Assembly (NCBI RefSeq): GCF_016056375.1
Contig: NZ_JAEDAE010000009.1
Coordinates: forward strand, 1 to 64,000
DNA length: 64,000 bases
Reading direction: 5' to 3'
Origin: Hymenobacter negativus
GTDB lineage: Bacteria > Bacteroidota > Bacteroidia > Cytophagales > Hymenobacteraceae
The position numbers and the translations under genes were made by a program. Below are positions 46,283 through 55,733 of this stretch, in pieces. Every line of letters begins with the position of its first letter. Position 1 is the stretch's first letter. The notes under the pieces were generated by a model, which was not told the origin of the DNA, did no database searches, and was given only the letters and a program-made list of their open reading frames with translations.

Positions 46283-46432
46283 GCCGCGTAGCGGCGAAAG
46301 GTTTGTAGAAAATGTGCCAAATGGTGTGGTAAAATCGCGTAGCGGTGACAGAAACGGCCGAAACCTGTCGCCGCTATGCGGCTCAACGGCCCCAATCATT
46401 CGGTTTCTACAAACCCTGCGCCGCTACGCGGC
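46283..46432. repeat. Nested inverted-repeat cluster, GCCGCGTAGCGGC family
   Basis: Outer arms: GCCGCGTAGCGGCG with AGGTTTGTAGAAA (46283-46311) and its inverted counterpart TTTCTACAAACC with GCCGCTACGCGGC (46404-46432). Inner arms: CGCGTAGCGGTGACAG near 46336 and CTGTCGCCGCTATGCG near 46365. It lies between convergent MscS and GH92 genes. Confidence 0.75.
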
Positions 46433-46448
46433 TACTCCACAATCTGGG

Positions 46449-48731
46449 TTATTTAGCGGCGGGCTTGGAGGCAGAAAAAGGTGCGTCATCGGCGGCGGTA
46501 CCGCGCGTGGTGGCGGGCGCGGGCACCATGTCAAAATCTAGCGTGGCACCTTGCTGCAAGGCGGCGTGGCCGAGCCAGTTGTGGCCGTAGGGCTGGCCGT
46601 TCATTTTCAGCTGGCCGATGTAGCGGTTGGCGGCGCTGTTGGCGGGGGCGTTCAGCACCACTTCGTGGCCGTTTTCGAGGTGCAGGGTGGCTTTGGGAAA
46701 GAGCGGTGCGCCGAGCACGTACTGGTCCGAAGCCGGGCACACGGGGTAGAAGCCTAGGGCCGAAAACACGTACCAAGCCGAGGTTTGGCCGTTGTCTTCG
46801 TCGCCGCAGTAGCCGTCGGGCGTGGGGCGGTAGAGGCGGTTCATGATTTCGCGGGCCCAGTACTGGGCTTTCCAGGGCTGGGCGGCGTAGTTGTAGAGGT
46901 AGATAATGTGCTGGGCCGGCTGGTTGCCGTGAGCGTACTGGCCCATGTTGGCAATCTGCATCTCCCGGATTTCGTGGATGACCTCGCCGTAATACGCCTC
47001 GTCGAAGATGGGCGGCAGGGTGAACACCGAGTCCAGCGTGGCCAGAAAGGGCTTAGGGCCGCCCATCAGGTTCATCAGGCCCTGCACGTCGTGAAACACC
47101 GACCAGGTATAGTGCCAGCTATTGCCCTCGGTGAAGGCATCGCCCCACTTGAAGGGGTTGAACGGGGTTTGGAAGGTGCCGTTCTGGTTGCGGCCGCGCA
47201 TCAGGCCGCTCTGCTTGTCGAAGAGCTTGCGGTAGTTCTGACTGCGCTGGGTGTAGAGGGCAATTTCCTTTTTGGGCCGTTTCAGGGCCGTGGCCAGCTG
47301 CGCGATGGCAAAGTCGTCGTAGGCGTATTCGAGGGTGCGGGCGGCGCTTTCGTTGATTTTCACATCGTAGGGCACGTAGCCGAGCTTGTTGTAGTAGCTC
47401 ACGCCGGCGCGACCCACGGCTTCGAGCGGGCCGGCGTTGTTAGCCCCGTGCGTCAGGGCCTGGTAGAGGGTGTTGATGTCGTAGCCGCGCCCACCTTTGA
47501 GGTAAGCCTCAGCCACTACTGAGGCAGAGTTGTTGCCCACCATGATGTTGCGGTAGCCAGGGCTGCCCCATTCCGGCAGCCAGCCGCCCTCGCGGTAGGC
47601 ATTGGCCAGCCCAGCCTGAATTTCGGCATTCACCGACGGATACATCAGGTTCAGCAGCGGAAACAATGCCCGGAAGGTGTCCCAAAACCCGGTATCGGTG
47701 TAGAGGAAACCGGGCTGCACCTGGCCATTATACGGGCTGTAGTGCACGGCCTGGCCGGCCGCGTCCAGCTCATAAAACTTGCGCGGAAACAGCAGCGAGC
47801 GGTAGAGGCAGGAGTAAAACGTGCGCTGCTGCTCATCGGTCCCACCCTGGATTTCGACCCGGCCCAGGGCCTTGTTCCAGGCGTCGCGGGCCTTTTGCTT
47901 CACGGTTTCGAAGTCGTCGGTCCCGATTTCCAACAGGTTGCGCTCAGCCTGCTCGGGGCTGATGAACGAGGAGGCCACACGGGCCTGCACCTGCTCGCCC
48001 CGGCCGGTGCGGAAGCTAACCACCGCGCCCGCGTGGGCGGCCGTAAGCTCGGTGCCGGTGCTGGTCAGGGCATTATCGTTGACCAAATGGGTGGCCGTGA
48101 ACGGGCGGTCGAACTCGACGATGAAGTAGTTTTTGAAGTTGGCGGGTACGCCGCCCCGGTTTCGGGTGGTGTAGCCGATGATGCGGTTCTGGGCCGGCAG
48201 CAGCTTCACAAAAGAGCCTTTGTCGAGGGCATCGAGCAGGACGTAGGCGCTATCGGTTTTGGGGAAGGTGAAGCGGAACCGAACGGCGCGCTCGGTGGGC
48301 GCCAGCTCGGTGGTGATGTTGTAATCAGCGAGGTACACGCTGTAGTAGTAGGGCCGGGCGGTTTCGGCCTTGTGCGAAAACCAGCTGGCCCGCTCGTCCT
48401 CCCCCACCCTGATTTTGCCGGTGCCGGGCATGAGCACAAACTGCCCGTAATCGTTCATCCAGGGCGAGGGCTGGTGCGTCTGCTTGAAGCCCCGGATTTT
48501 ATCGGCCCCGTACTGATAGGCCCAGCCGTTGCCCATTTTGCCGGTTTGGGGCATCCAGCAGTTCATACCCCAGGGCCGCGAAATGGCGGGATAGGTGTTG
48601 CCGTTCGAGAGGTCGGGCTTGGAATCGGTGCCCATGAGCGGGTTCACCAAATCGGCGGGCGCGAGGGATTGGGCGGTGGCCGTATTGGCCCCGATTAGAA
48701 CGATGAGGAAAGCCAGTAACCGAAGGCGCAT
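46449..48731 (-). CDS. GH92 family glycoside hydrolase (alpha-mannosidase)
   Basis: Exported 760-residue enzyme of the GH92 family, calcium-dependent exo-alpha-mannosidases acting mainly on alpha-1,2 and related links of N-glycans. Signal peptide about 1-20. The N-terminal beta-sandwich starts DLVNPLMGTDSKPDLSNGNT; the (alpha/alpha)6 domain carries LYTDTGFWDTFRALFPLLN, GYVPYDVKINESAARTLEYA, HGNQPAQHIIYLYNY and GDEDNGQTSAWYVFSALGFY, all family signatures with catalytic acids. The start at 48731 gives the signal peptide. It is convergent with MscS. Confidence 0.93.
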   Translation of the reverse strand: MRLRLLAFLIVLIGANTATAQSLAPADLVNPLMGTDSKPDLSNGNTYPAISRPWGMNCWMPQTGKMGNGWAYQYGADKIRGFKQTHQPSPWMNDYGQFVLMPGTGKIRVGEDERASWFSHKAETARPYYYSVYLADYNITTELAPTERAVRFRFTFPKTDSAYVLLDALDKGSFVKLLPAQNRIIGYTTRNRGGVPANFKNYFIVEFDRPFTATHLVNDNALTSTGTELTAAHAGAVVSFRTGRGEQVQARVASSFISPEQAERNLLEIGTDDFETVKQKARDAWNKALGRVEIQGGTDEQQRTFYSCLYRSLLFPRKFYELDAAGQAVHYSPYNGQVQPGFLYTDTGFWDTFRALFPLLNLMYPSVNAEIQAGLANAYREGGWLPEWGSPGYRNIMVGNNSASVVAEAYLKGGRGYDINTLYQALTHGANNAGPLEAVGRAGVSYYNKLGYVPYDVKINESAARTLEYAYDDFAIAQLATALKRPKKEIALYTQRSQNYRKLFDKQSGLMRGRNQNGTFQTPFNPFKWGDAFTEGNSWHYTWSVFHDVQGLMNLMGGPKPFLATLDSVFTLPPIFDEAYYGEVIHEIREMQIANMGQYAHGNQPAQHIIYLYNYAAQPWKAQYWAREIMNRLYRPTPDGYCGDEDNGQTSAWYVFSALGFYPVCPASDQYVLGAPLFPKATLHLENGHEVVLNAPANSAANRYIGQLKMNGQPYGHNWLGHAALQQGATLDFDMVPAPATTRGTAADDAPFSASKPAAK

Positions 48732-48786
48732 AGCGAAACAGGCAAGAAGAGCGGGAATAAAGATTGTGCGAATCAGGCAAACCTGC

Positions 48787-48889
48787 AAAACGGTCATGCC
48801 GAGCGCAGCGAAGCATCTTTACCGCAATAGTAAATGAATTGCGTTGAGCGGTAAAGATGCTTCGCTGCGCTCGGCATGACAGCCGTTTT
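48787..48889. repeat. Inverted repeat, CATGCCGAGCGCAGCGAAGC family
   Basis: About 40-base arms from 48787 and ending at 48889, with the same core as 22340-22445. It lies between GH92 and GH63 genes. Confidence 0.8.
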
Positions 48890-48920
48890 GTAGTTCGATG
48901 TGCGTTGTCCACCGGCCCGG

Positions 48921-51563
48921 CTATTTCGCCTCGGCTTTGTGCAGCAGGCGCACTACCAGGCCGGTCCAGCCGGTTTGGTGGCTGGCGCCGAGGCCGTGGC
49001 CGTCGTCGCCGTGGAAGTATTCGTGGAAGAGCAGGTGGTCGCGGAAATGCTCGTCGGTCTGGTGGATTTCGGTGGTGCCGAGGGCGGGGCGGCGGCCGTT
49101 TTCATCTTTCAGAAATAGGCGGGCGAGGCGGGCCGAGAGCGCATCGGCCACCTGGGCCAGGGTGTGCAGCTGGCCCGAGCCGGTGGGGTACTCCACGGTG
49201 AAGGCGTCGCCGTAGTAGGTGTGGTAGCGCTGCAGCGACTCAATAATCAGGTAATTAACCGGGAACCAGACCGGGCCGCGCCAGTTAGAATTGCCCCCGA
49301 ACATATCCGACTCCGCCTCGCCGGCCACGTAGGCCACGGAGAAGCTGTCTTTTTCGCCCATGTGGTACCAGTAGGGATTGTCGAGGTGGTAGCGCGAGAG
49401 CGAGCGAATGCCGAATTCGGAGAGGAATTCGGTTTCGTCGAGCATGCGGGTGAGGACGCTGCGCAGGCGCTTGCGGCGCATGAGGCCCATGAGGTGGCGG
49501 GTGGCCTGGCCGGGCTCCTGCCAGCGGCTCACCAGCTCGGCCAGGCGCGGGCGGCGCTGGATGAGGGCCAGGGCGCGGGCGTAGAATTCGGGCACGGTGG
49601 CCAGCAATTCCTCGTCAATCACCTCCACCGCAAACAGCGGAATCAGGCCCACCATGGAGCGGATGCGCAGGCGGGTGCGCGAGTCGTCGGGGGCGTGGAG
49701 GACGTCGTAGTAGAAATGGTCTTCCTCGTCCCAGAGGTTGAAATGGCCGCCGCCGCCGCGCGTCATGGCCTCGGCAATGTGGAGAAAGTGTTCGAAGAAT
49801 TTGGTGGCCATTTCCTGGTACACGGGCGTGGTGCGGGCCAGCTCCAGGGCCATGCGCATGAGGTTGAGGGAGAACATGGCCATCCAGGAGGTGCCGTCGC
49901 TCTGCTCGATTTTACCGCCGGTGGGCAGCGGGGCCGAGCGGTCGAACACGCCGATGTTGTCCATGCCCAGGAAGCCGCCTTCGAAGATGTTGCGTTCGTC
50001 GCGGTCCTTACGGTTCACCCACCAGGTGAAGGTCATGACCAGCTTGTGGAAGACGGCGGCGAGGAATTCGGTGTCGCCCTGGCCATCGTGGAGCTTGCGG
50101 TCCATCTGGTACACGCGCCAGGTAGCCCAGGCGTGCACGGGGGCGTTTACGTCGCTGAAATGCCACTCGTAGGCGGGCATCTGGCCGTTGGGGTGCAGGT
50201 AGCCGTCCTGGCAGAGCAGGCGGAGCTGGTGCTTGGCAAAGTCGCTGTCGACCATAGCCAGCGGCAGGCAGTGGAAGGCCAGGTCCCAGGCCGCGTACCA
50301 GGGGTATTCCCACTTGTCAGGCATCGAAACGATGTCAGCGTTGTGGAGATGGCGCCAGGTGGCGTTGCGGCCAGTGAGGCGCTGGGCGGGCGGCGTGGGG
50401 CGGGCGGGGTCGCCGTCGAGCCACTGGCTCACGTCGTAGTAATAAAACTGCTTGCTCCAGAGCATGCCGGCGAAGGCCTGGCGCTGCACGTTGCGGGCAT
50501 CGGCGTTGGTGAGCCCCTCCTGGATGCAGTCATAGAACTCGTCGGCCTCCTGCCGGCGCAGGGCAAAGAGCTGGTCGAAATCGGCGAAGGGGGCGGCGTG
50601 CTCGGGCTGGCTGAGGCGCAGGCGCACGGTTTGGGGCTGGCCGGGCTGCACGGTGAACTGGTAGCGGGCAGCGGCTTTGGTGCCGCGCTGGGCGGGGTTC
50701 ACGGCCGTGGTCTGGCCTTGCACGATGTACTCGTTGATGCCGTCTTTGAAGTAGCGGCCGGCCTTGTTTTTCTTTTTGCGCTTGCGGCCGAAGAGCGTGG
50801 GGCTGGTTTCGTTTTCGCAGAAGAGCAGCTCGGCGGGCTGGTCGCAGTAGAGCTGGAAGCGGCCGAGGTCGCGGTGCTCGGCGGCCAGGGCATCGGGGGC
50901 GGCGCGGCGGATTTCGGGGCGGTGGTCGTCGTAGCCCAATGTCCAGGTGTTGCGAAACCAGAGCTGGGGCAGCACCGTGAGCGGCGCGGCCTCGGGGCCG
51001 CGGTTGTGAATGGTGAGCTGGACAAGAATATCCTGCGGGCCGGCTTTGGCGTACTCAATAAAGACGTCGAAGTAGCGATTTTCGGCGAAAATGCCGGTGT
51101 CCAGGAGCTCAAATTCGGGCTCCAGGCGGGTGCGGGCAGCGTTTTGGGTGCGCAGCTCGTCGTAGGGGAAAGCAGCCTGGGGGTACTTGTACAGCATCCG
51201 CATGTAGGAGTGCGTGGGGGTGCTGTCGAGGTAGTAGTACTGCTCCTTCACGTCTTCGCCGTGGTTGCCCTGGCCGTTGGTGAGGCCGAAGAGGCGCTCC
51301 TTGAGCTGGTTGTCGTGCCCGTTCCAGAGGCCGAGGGCGAAGCACAAGAGCTGCTGCTCGTCGGAGATTCCGCCGAGGCCTTCTTCGCCCCAGCGGTAGG
51401 CGTAGGCACGGGCGTGGTCGTGGGTGATGTAGTTCCAGGCATCGCCGTGGGGCGAGTAGTCTTCGCGCACGGTGCCCCACTGGCGCTCGGTGAGGTAGGG
51501 GCCGAAGTGCTTCCAGGGGGCGGTGCGGGTGCGGGCTTCGAGGAGGCGGATTTGTTCTTGCAT
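48921..51563 (-). CDS. GH63-like glucosidase
   Basis: An 880-residue protein of the bacterial glucosidase group related to GH63 (mannosyl-oligosaccharide glucosidase) in an (alpha/alpha)6 fold. No signal peptide; probably cytoplasmic. Recognisable segments include the N-terminal GTVREDYSPHGDAWNYITHD, GGISDEQQLLCFALGLWNG, KWEYPWYAAWDLAFHCLPLA with the catalytic Asp-containing WDL, EGGFLGMDNIGVFDRS and NWRGPVWFPVNYLI with the second acid region. The start at 51563 (MQEQIR) excludes an Arg-rich extension. Same direction as GH92 190 bases further on, possibly co-transcribed. Confidence 0.86.
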   Translation of the reverse strand: MQEQIRLLEARTRTAPWKHFGPYLTERQWGTVREDYSPHGDAWNYITHDHARAYAYRWGEEGLGGISDEQQLLCFALGLWNGHDNQLKERLFGLTNGQGNHGEDVKEQYYYLDSTPTHSYMRMLYKYPQAAFPYDELRTQNAARTRLEPEFELLDTGIFAENRYFDVFIEYAKAGPQDILVQLTIHNRGPEAAPLTVLPQLWFRNTWTLGYDDHRPEIRRAAPDALAAEHRDLGRFQLYCDQPAELLFCENETSPTLFGRKRKKKNKAGRYFKDGINEYIVQGQTTAVNPAQRGTKAAARYQFTVQPGQPQTVRLRLSQPEHAAPFADFDQLFALRRQEADEFYDCIQEGLTNADARNVQRQAFAGMLWSKQFYYYDVSQWLDGDPARPTPPAQRLTGRNATWRHLHNADIVSMPDKWEYPWYAAWDLAFHCLPLAMVDSDFAKHQLRLLCQDGYLHPNGQMPAYEWHFSDVNAPVHAWATWRVYQMDRKLHDGQGDTEFLAAVFHKLVMTFTWWVNRKDRDERNIFEGGFLGMDNIGVFDRSAPLPTGGKIEQSDGTSWMAMFSLNLMRMALELARTTPVYQEMATKFFEHFLHIAEAMTRGGGGHFNLWDEEDHFYYDVLHAPDDSRTRLRIRSMVGLIPLFAVEVIDEELLATVPEFYARALALIQRRPRLAELVSRWQEPGQATRHLMGLMRRKRLRSVLTRMLDETEFLSEFGIRSLSRYHLDNPYWYHMGEKDSFSVAYVAGEAESDMFGGNSNWRGPVWFPVNYLIIESLQRYHTYYGDAFTVEYPTGSGQLHTLAQVADALSARLARLFLKDENGRRPALGTTEIHQTDEHFRDHLLFHEYFHGDDGHGLGASHQTGWTGLVVRLLHKAEAK

Positions 51564-51736
51564 AGCGGGGTCAGAGGCAGGCCTAAGCACGCGCTTACGC
51601 AAGGCGCGGGGCCGATGGTTGGTGCGGGGCGGACTTTGCTTCCAGCGAGCCCGCCAATGATTGCTGCACCGTGCCGGGGCTGTTTGGGCTACCACTCAGG
51701 CAGTACGGCGGCAATTTTACGCGTATTTATGCAGTC

Positions 51737-52732
51737 ATGAAATACCTGCTGTTTGCCGCCTTTCTGGCCGCTGCCCTCCTGCCGCCCCCGGCCTTTTCGC
51801 AAAACCCCAGCCCGAAGCAAGGCAGCCCGACACGGTCGGGCAACCCACTTTTCCCCGGCTGGTACGCCGACCCCGAAGCCACCATTTTCGGCAAGCAGTA
51901 CTGGATTTACCCCACCTACTCGGCCCCGTACAATGAGCAAGTGTTTATGGACGCCTTTTCCTCGTCCGACCTAGTGCATTGGACCAAGCACCCGCGCATC
52001 ATCGACACGGCCAACGTCAAATGGGCTAGGCGGGCCATGTGGGCGCCTTCCATTGTGCAGAAAGACCAGCGCTATTACCTATTTTTCGGGGCCAACGACG
52101 TGCACGAGGGCGAGGTAGGCGGCATCGGGGTGGCGGTGGCCGACCGGCCGGAGGGGCCATTTCGCGACTATCTGGGCAAACCGCTCATCGGCAGCATTCA
52201 CAACGGCGCGCAGCCCATCGACCAGTTTGCGTTCCGCGACGCCGACGGGCAGTACTACCTGATTTACGGCGGCTGGTCGCACTGCAACATCACGCGCCTC
52301 AAGCCCGATTTTACCGGCTTACTGCCTTTCGCGGACGGTAGCACGTTCAAGGAAATCACGCCGGAGCACTACGTGGAGGGCCCTTTCATGTTCCGGCGGG
52401 GCGGCAAGTACTACTTCATGTGGTCGGAAGGTGGCTGGGGCCTGCCCGACTACTCGGTGGCTTATGCCGTGGCCGATTCGCCGCTGGGGCCGTTTCAGCG
52501 GGTGGGCAAAATCCTGCAGCAGGACCTGGCCGTGGCCACCGGCGCGGGGCACCACTCCGTCATTCAGGTGCCGGGCAAAGACGAGTGGTACATCGTGTAC
52601 CACCGCCGGCCGCTGGGCGATACCAACCGCAACCACCGCGTAACCTGCATCGACAAGCTCGTATTCGATGCGCAGGGCCGCATTCAGCCGGTAAAGATTA
52701 CCACGGAAGGCGTGGCGCCGCAGAAGCTGTAG
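51737..52732 (+). CDS. GH43 family glycoside hydrolase
   Basis: Exported 331-residue five-bladed beta-propeller enzyme, of the arabinanase/xylosidase clan. Signal peptide 1-21. The catalytic base is D45 (GWYADPEATIF), the pKa-modulating Asp is in PIDQFAFRDADGQYYL, and the acid Glu is in YVEGPFMFRRGGKYYFMWS. The family cuts alpha-L-arabinofuranosyl or beta-D-xylosyl links; the exact activity cannot be told. Divergent from the GH63-like gene. Confidence 0.92.
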   Translation: MKYLLFAAFLAAALLPPPAFSQNPSPKQGSPTRSGNPLFPGWYADPEATIFGKQYWIYPTYSAPYNEQVFMDAFSSSDLVHWTKHPRIIDTANVKWARRAMWAPSIVQKDQRYYLFFGANDVHEGEVGGIGVAVADRPEGPFRDYLGKPLIGSIHNGAQPIDQFAFRDADGQYYLIYGGWSHCNITRLKPDFTGLLPFADGSTFKEITPEHYVEGPFMFRRGGKYYFMWSEGGWGLPDYSVAYAVADSPLGPFQRVGKILQQDLAVATGAGHHSVIQVPGKDEWYIVYHRRPLGDTNRNHRVTCIDKLVFDAQGRIQPVKITTEGVAPQKL

Positions 52733-52836
52733 CAGCAGAGTGAGGCCCTTGCTGCTACCGTGAAACCAATAGTTTTAGCTTAGCTGAAGGTCTACCCCGT
52801 GCCTTGGGCTACCTGACCCAACTGCCTAAACTAAGG

Positions 52837-52872
52837 CACAAAAAACGCCAGGCCATGTGGGCCTGACGTTTC
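52837..52872 (-). terminator. Intrinsic terminator
   Basis: AAACG.CAGGCC stem with one mismatch; on the reverse strand it is followed by a run of T. It ends the gene at 52904-53629. Confidence 0.75.
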
Positions 52873-52903
52873 TCGCTTGGTAGTTGTTGGGGTTGCTGGC
52901 TAA

Positions 52904-53629
52904 TTACTTCAGCTTAATACCCTGGTCAGCCATGGCCTGCTCGGCTTTGGCCTGGTTGGCCATGTACTCGGCGTGCTGGGCTTCGGTGCGCTTCGAGCCG
53001 AGGCTGGCGAAATGCTCACGGAGCTTGTCGGCGGGCATATCGGCCCCGTAGGACGGGGTGCCGGGCTGCTGGCGCCACGACTCGTGCAGGGTGCCGTCGT
53101 CCACGGCGTCGAAGCCCAGTTCTTCGACCAGGGCCATTACTTTTTGCTTGGCGGCGGCATCGTCGGAGGCCACGGGCAGGGCGATGCGGCCGGGGGTGCC
53201 GGCGGGCACGCCTTTGTTCTGGAGGTGGTCGGCGTAGATGTTGTTGAACACCTTCACCACCGGGCGGCCCAGGTGCTGCTGCACCCACTCGCTCTCGGTG
53301 AGGTCGCCGGTTTCGAGTTCCGCGATTTTGCCGTCGCGCAACAGCGGGTAGTAGTTGCTGGTGTCGACGATGGGCACCTCGGCCGGCACGCCGGCAAACA
53401 GGTCCTTGGGCAGGTCGGGAATGTTTTTCAGGGGGATGGTGACCACGATGAGTTCGGCACCCTTGGCCGCTTCATCGGCTGTGACGGGGGTGGCGCCGGT
53501 TTTCTGGGCCACGTCGCCCAAGGTTTCGGGGCCGCGCGAGTTGGCGATTTTAACCGAGTGGCCGAGGCTGGTGAGCCGCACGGCAAGGGCGCTGCCGATG
53601 TGGCCGGCGCCGATGATTCCAATGTTCAT
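52904..53629 (-). CDS. NADPH-dependent F420 reductase-like oxidoreductase
   Basis: A 241-residue protein with an N-terminal Rossmann fold, IGIIGAGHIGSALAVRL (residues 3-19), and DTSNYYPLLRDG plus VVKVFNNIYADHL further on, typical of the NADPH:F420 oxidoreductase/pyrroline-carboxylate reductase-like group. Bacteroidota usually lack F420, so the redox partner may be another small molecule. The start at 53629 (MNIGII) is preferred to an ORF start 195 bases upstream. Confidence 0.86.
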   Translation of the reverse strand: MNIGIIGAGHIGSALAVRLTSLGHSVKIANSRGPETLGDVAQKTGATPVTADEAAKGAELIVVTIPLKNIPDLPKDLFAGVPAEVPIVDTSNYYPLLRDGKIAELETGDLTESEWVQQHLGRPVVKVFNNIYADHLQNKGVPAGTPGRIALPVASDDAAAKQKVMALVEELGFDAVDDGTLHESWRQQPGTPSYGADMPADKLREHFASLGSKRTEAQHAEYMANQAKAEQAMADQGIKLK

Positions 53630-53742
53630 CTTGTGAAAGTTTAAGCGGTGTGTGCCGCCACGAACTGCGGCGGCAGGTAGCTTAACAGCGGAAGAAGCAA
53701 ATTGCTTTTTTTGGCGGGCAACATCAGCATTCAACTGGTCCC

Positions 53743-53922
53743 TTAAATCCGCTGTTTTCTCGCAAAAAGATAAATACCCAGAATAATCAGCGGAAACATC
53801 GATAGAAACGCCACGGTGTTCCAAGGTGGCGGAATAGGTTCAGCAAAACCTATTCCGCCCAGTAGCCAGCCGCAAATCACCAGAATGCTTCCACCTATTC
53901 TTTCCCAATTCTTGTTGCTCAT
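53743..53922 (-). CDS. Small membrane protein coupled to hutU
   Basis: A 59-residue protein with two hydrophobic segments (about 10-27 and 38-54) and a basic tail FARKQRI. Its start overlaps the hutU stop in ATGA, which indicates translational coupling, and a short gap to the next gene separates it from the oxidoreductase. It is too short for most automatic gene calls. No family recognised. Confidence 0.65.
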   Translation of the reverse strand: MSNKNWERIGGSILVICGWLLGGIGFAEPIPPPWNTVAFLSMFPLIILGIYLFARKQRI

Positions 53923-55694
53923 GATAAAGATGGAATCTTCGCGCCACGCTCGCGGGCCACGTCCTGGGCCAACTCGTAGCCGGCATCGGCGTGGCGGAAG
54001 ATGCCCATGCCGGGGTCGGTGGTGAGGACGCGGCGCAGGCGTTCGGCTTTTTCGGGGGTGCCGGTGGCTACTATCACCATGCCGGAGTGGGTGGAGTTGC
54101 CGATGCCCACGCCGCCGCCGTTGTGCAGGCTCACCCAGTCGGCGCCGCTGGCGCAGTTGGCCAGGGCGTTGAGCAGGGGCCAGTCGGCCACGGCGTCGGA
54201 GCCGTCCTTCATGCCTTCGGTTTCGCGGTTGGGCGAGGCCACCGAGCCGCAGTCGAGGTGGTCGCGGCCGATGACGATGGGGGCCGAGACTTCGCCCCGC
54301 GCCACGAGGTCGTTGATGACGAGGCCGAACTTCTCGCGCTCGCCGTAGCCCAGCCAGCAAACCCGCGCCGGCAGGCCGATGAAGGGAACCTTGGCCTGAG
54401 CCTTCTCAATCCAGCGAGCCAGCAGCTTGTTCTCGGGAAAGGTTTCGAGCAGGGCGCGGTCGATGCGCAAGATGTCCTGCGGGTCGCCGGAGAGGGCGGC
54501 CCAGCGGAAGGGGCCTTTGCCCTCGCAAAACAGCGGCCGGATGTAGCCGGGCACAAAGCCGGGGTACAGGAACTGGCCGTTTTCGTCGCGCACGTTGAGG
54601 CCGCCTTTTTCGGCCTGGCCGCGCAGGTTGTTGCCGTAATCCACGGCGATGGTGCCGCGCCGCTGCATCTCCAGAATGGCCTCGACGTGCTTCACGATGG
54701 ACGTCAGCGCCTGGTGCTTGAACTCTTCGGGATTGGCCGTTTTCAGGGCCAGCACCTCCCCTATTTCACCTTCGGGAATGTAGTCCATCAGGTCGTGGGC
54801 CGAGGTTTGGTCGGTTACGATTTCGGGCAGGAAGCCCAATTCCAGCAGGCGCGGCAGGATGGTGGCCGCGTTGCCGGTAAGGCCCACCGACCAGCCTTTG
54901 CCATCGGCTTTGGCACGCTCGCACAGCTCCAGGGCGTGAGTGAGGTCGTTGGCCTGCTCGTCCACGTAGCCTTCGCGCACCTTCTGCTTCACCCGCTCGT
55001 CAATGGGTTCGATGACGAGGCAGACGCCGTCGTTCATGGTTACGGCCAGGGGCTGCGCGCCGCTCATGCCGCCCAGGCCGGCCGTGAGGGTGATAGTGCC
55101 GCGCAGGCTGCCGCCGAAATGTTTATCCGCCATCGCGGCAAACGTCTCGTAGGTACCCTGCAAAATGCCCTGGGTGGCAATATAAATCCAGGAGCCGGCC
55201 GTCATCTGGCCGTACATCATCAGGCCCATTTTGTCGAGCTCGTCGAAGTATTCCTGGGTGCTCCAGGCGGGCACGATGTTGCTATTGGCGATGAGCACGC
55301 GCGGGGCGTGGGGCCAGGTTTTGAGCACGCCCACAGCCTTGCCGCTTTGCACCAGCATGGTTTCGTCGGCTTCCAGCTCCTTCAGCGTCTTCACAATGGT
55401 CTGGTACTCCTTCCAGTTGCGGGCGGCGCGGCCGGCACCGCCGTACACAATCAGCTCATCATAAACCAGCGAAACGGCGGGGTCGAGGTTGTTTTCCAGC
55501 ATGCGCAGGGCGGCTTCGGCTTCCCAGGTTTTGCAGCGGAGGGTAGTGCCGTGCTTGGCCTTCACGGTTTCCTCGGGCTTGAACTCGTAGAACATCGGAC
55601 GCTTACCGTCGTGCTTTTGCGGGGCCGCGCCGGTGGCGGTGGAAAGAGAGTTGGCTTCGAGGTTGAGTTCGGGCGTTTGGGTAGTGAGGGTCAT
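53919..55694 (-). CDS. hutU: Urocanate hydratase
   Basis: Second enzyme of histidine degradation, adding water to urocanate to give imidazolonepropionate; tightly binds NAD+. 591 residues, some 30 more than the usual length, from a divergent N-terminal extension. NAD-binding TAGLGGMSGAQPLAVTM, active-site C446 (ARVCWLGYGER, equivalent to C410 in P. putida) and GRDHLDCGSVASPNRETE are present. The start at 55694 (MTLTTQ) matches the -7 promoter element at 55719. The downstream 59-aa gene overlaps by 4 bases. Confidence 0.96.
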   Translation of the reverse strand: MTLTTQTPELNLEANSLSTATGAAPQKHDGKRPMFYEFKPEETVKAKHGTTLRCKTWEAEAALRMLENNLDPAVSLVYDELIVYGGAGRAARNWKEYQTIVKTLKELEADETMLVQSGKAVGVLKTWPHAPRVLIANSNIVPAWSTQEYFDELDKMGLMMYGQMTAGSWIYIATQGILQGTYETFAAMADKHFGGSLRGTITLTAGLGGMSGAQPLAVTMNDGVCLVIEPIDERVKQKVREGYVDEQANDLTHALELCERAKADGKGWSVGLTGNAATILPRLLELGFLPEIVTDQTSAHDLMDYIPEGEIGEVLALKTANPEEFKHQALTSIVKHVEAILEMQRRGTIAVDYGNNLRGQAEKGGLNVRDENGQFLYPGFVPGYIRPLFCEGKGPFRWAALSGDPQDILRIDRALLETFPENKLLARWIEKAQAKVPFIGLPARVCWLGYGEREKFGLVINDLVARGEVSAPIVIGRDHLDCGSVASPNRETEGMKDGSDAVADWPLLNALANCASGADWVSLHNGGGVGIGNSTHSGMVIVATGTPEKAERLRRVLTTDPGMGIFRHADAGYELAQDVARERGAKIPSLS

Positions 55695-55718
55695 TGGGTG
55701 GGATTTTGGGTGGTGCGG

Positions 55719-55726
55719 CGAAGATA
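55719..55726 (-). promoter_or_regulatory. -7 element upstream of hutU
   Basis: On the reverse strand TATCTTCG, one mismatch to TAnnTTTG, 25 bases before the ATG at 55694. Confidence 0.4.
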
Positions 55727-55733
55727 GGGAAAT

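Noticed and set aside
49164..51740. Long forward ORF (858 aa) antisense to the GH63-like gene
   Set aside because: The reverse strand has all the glycosidase motifs; the forward product is low complexity (Gly, Ala, Val, His) and has no start region.
53991..55727. Forward ORF (578 aa) antisense to hutU
   Set aside because: hutU has diagnostic active-site motifs; the antisense product has none.
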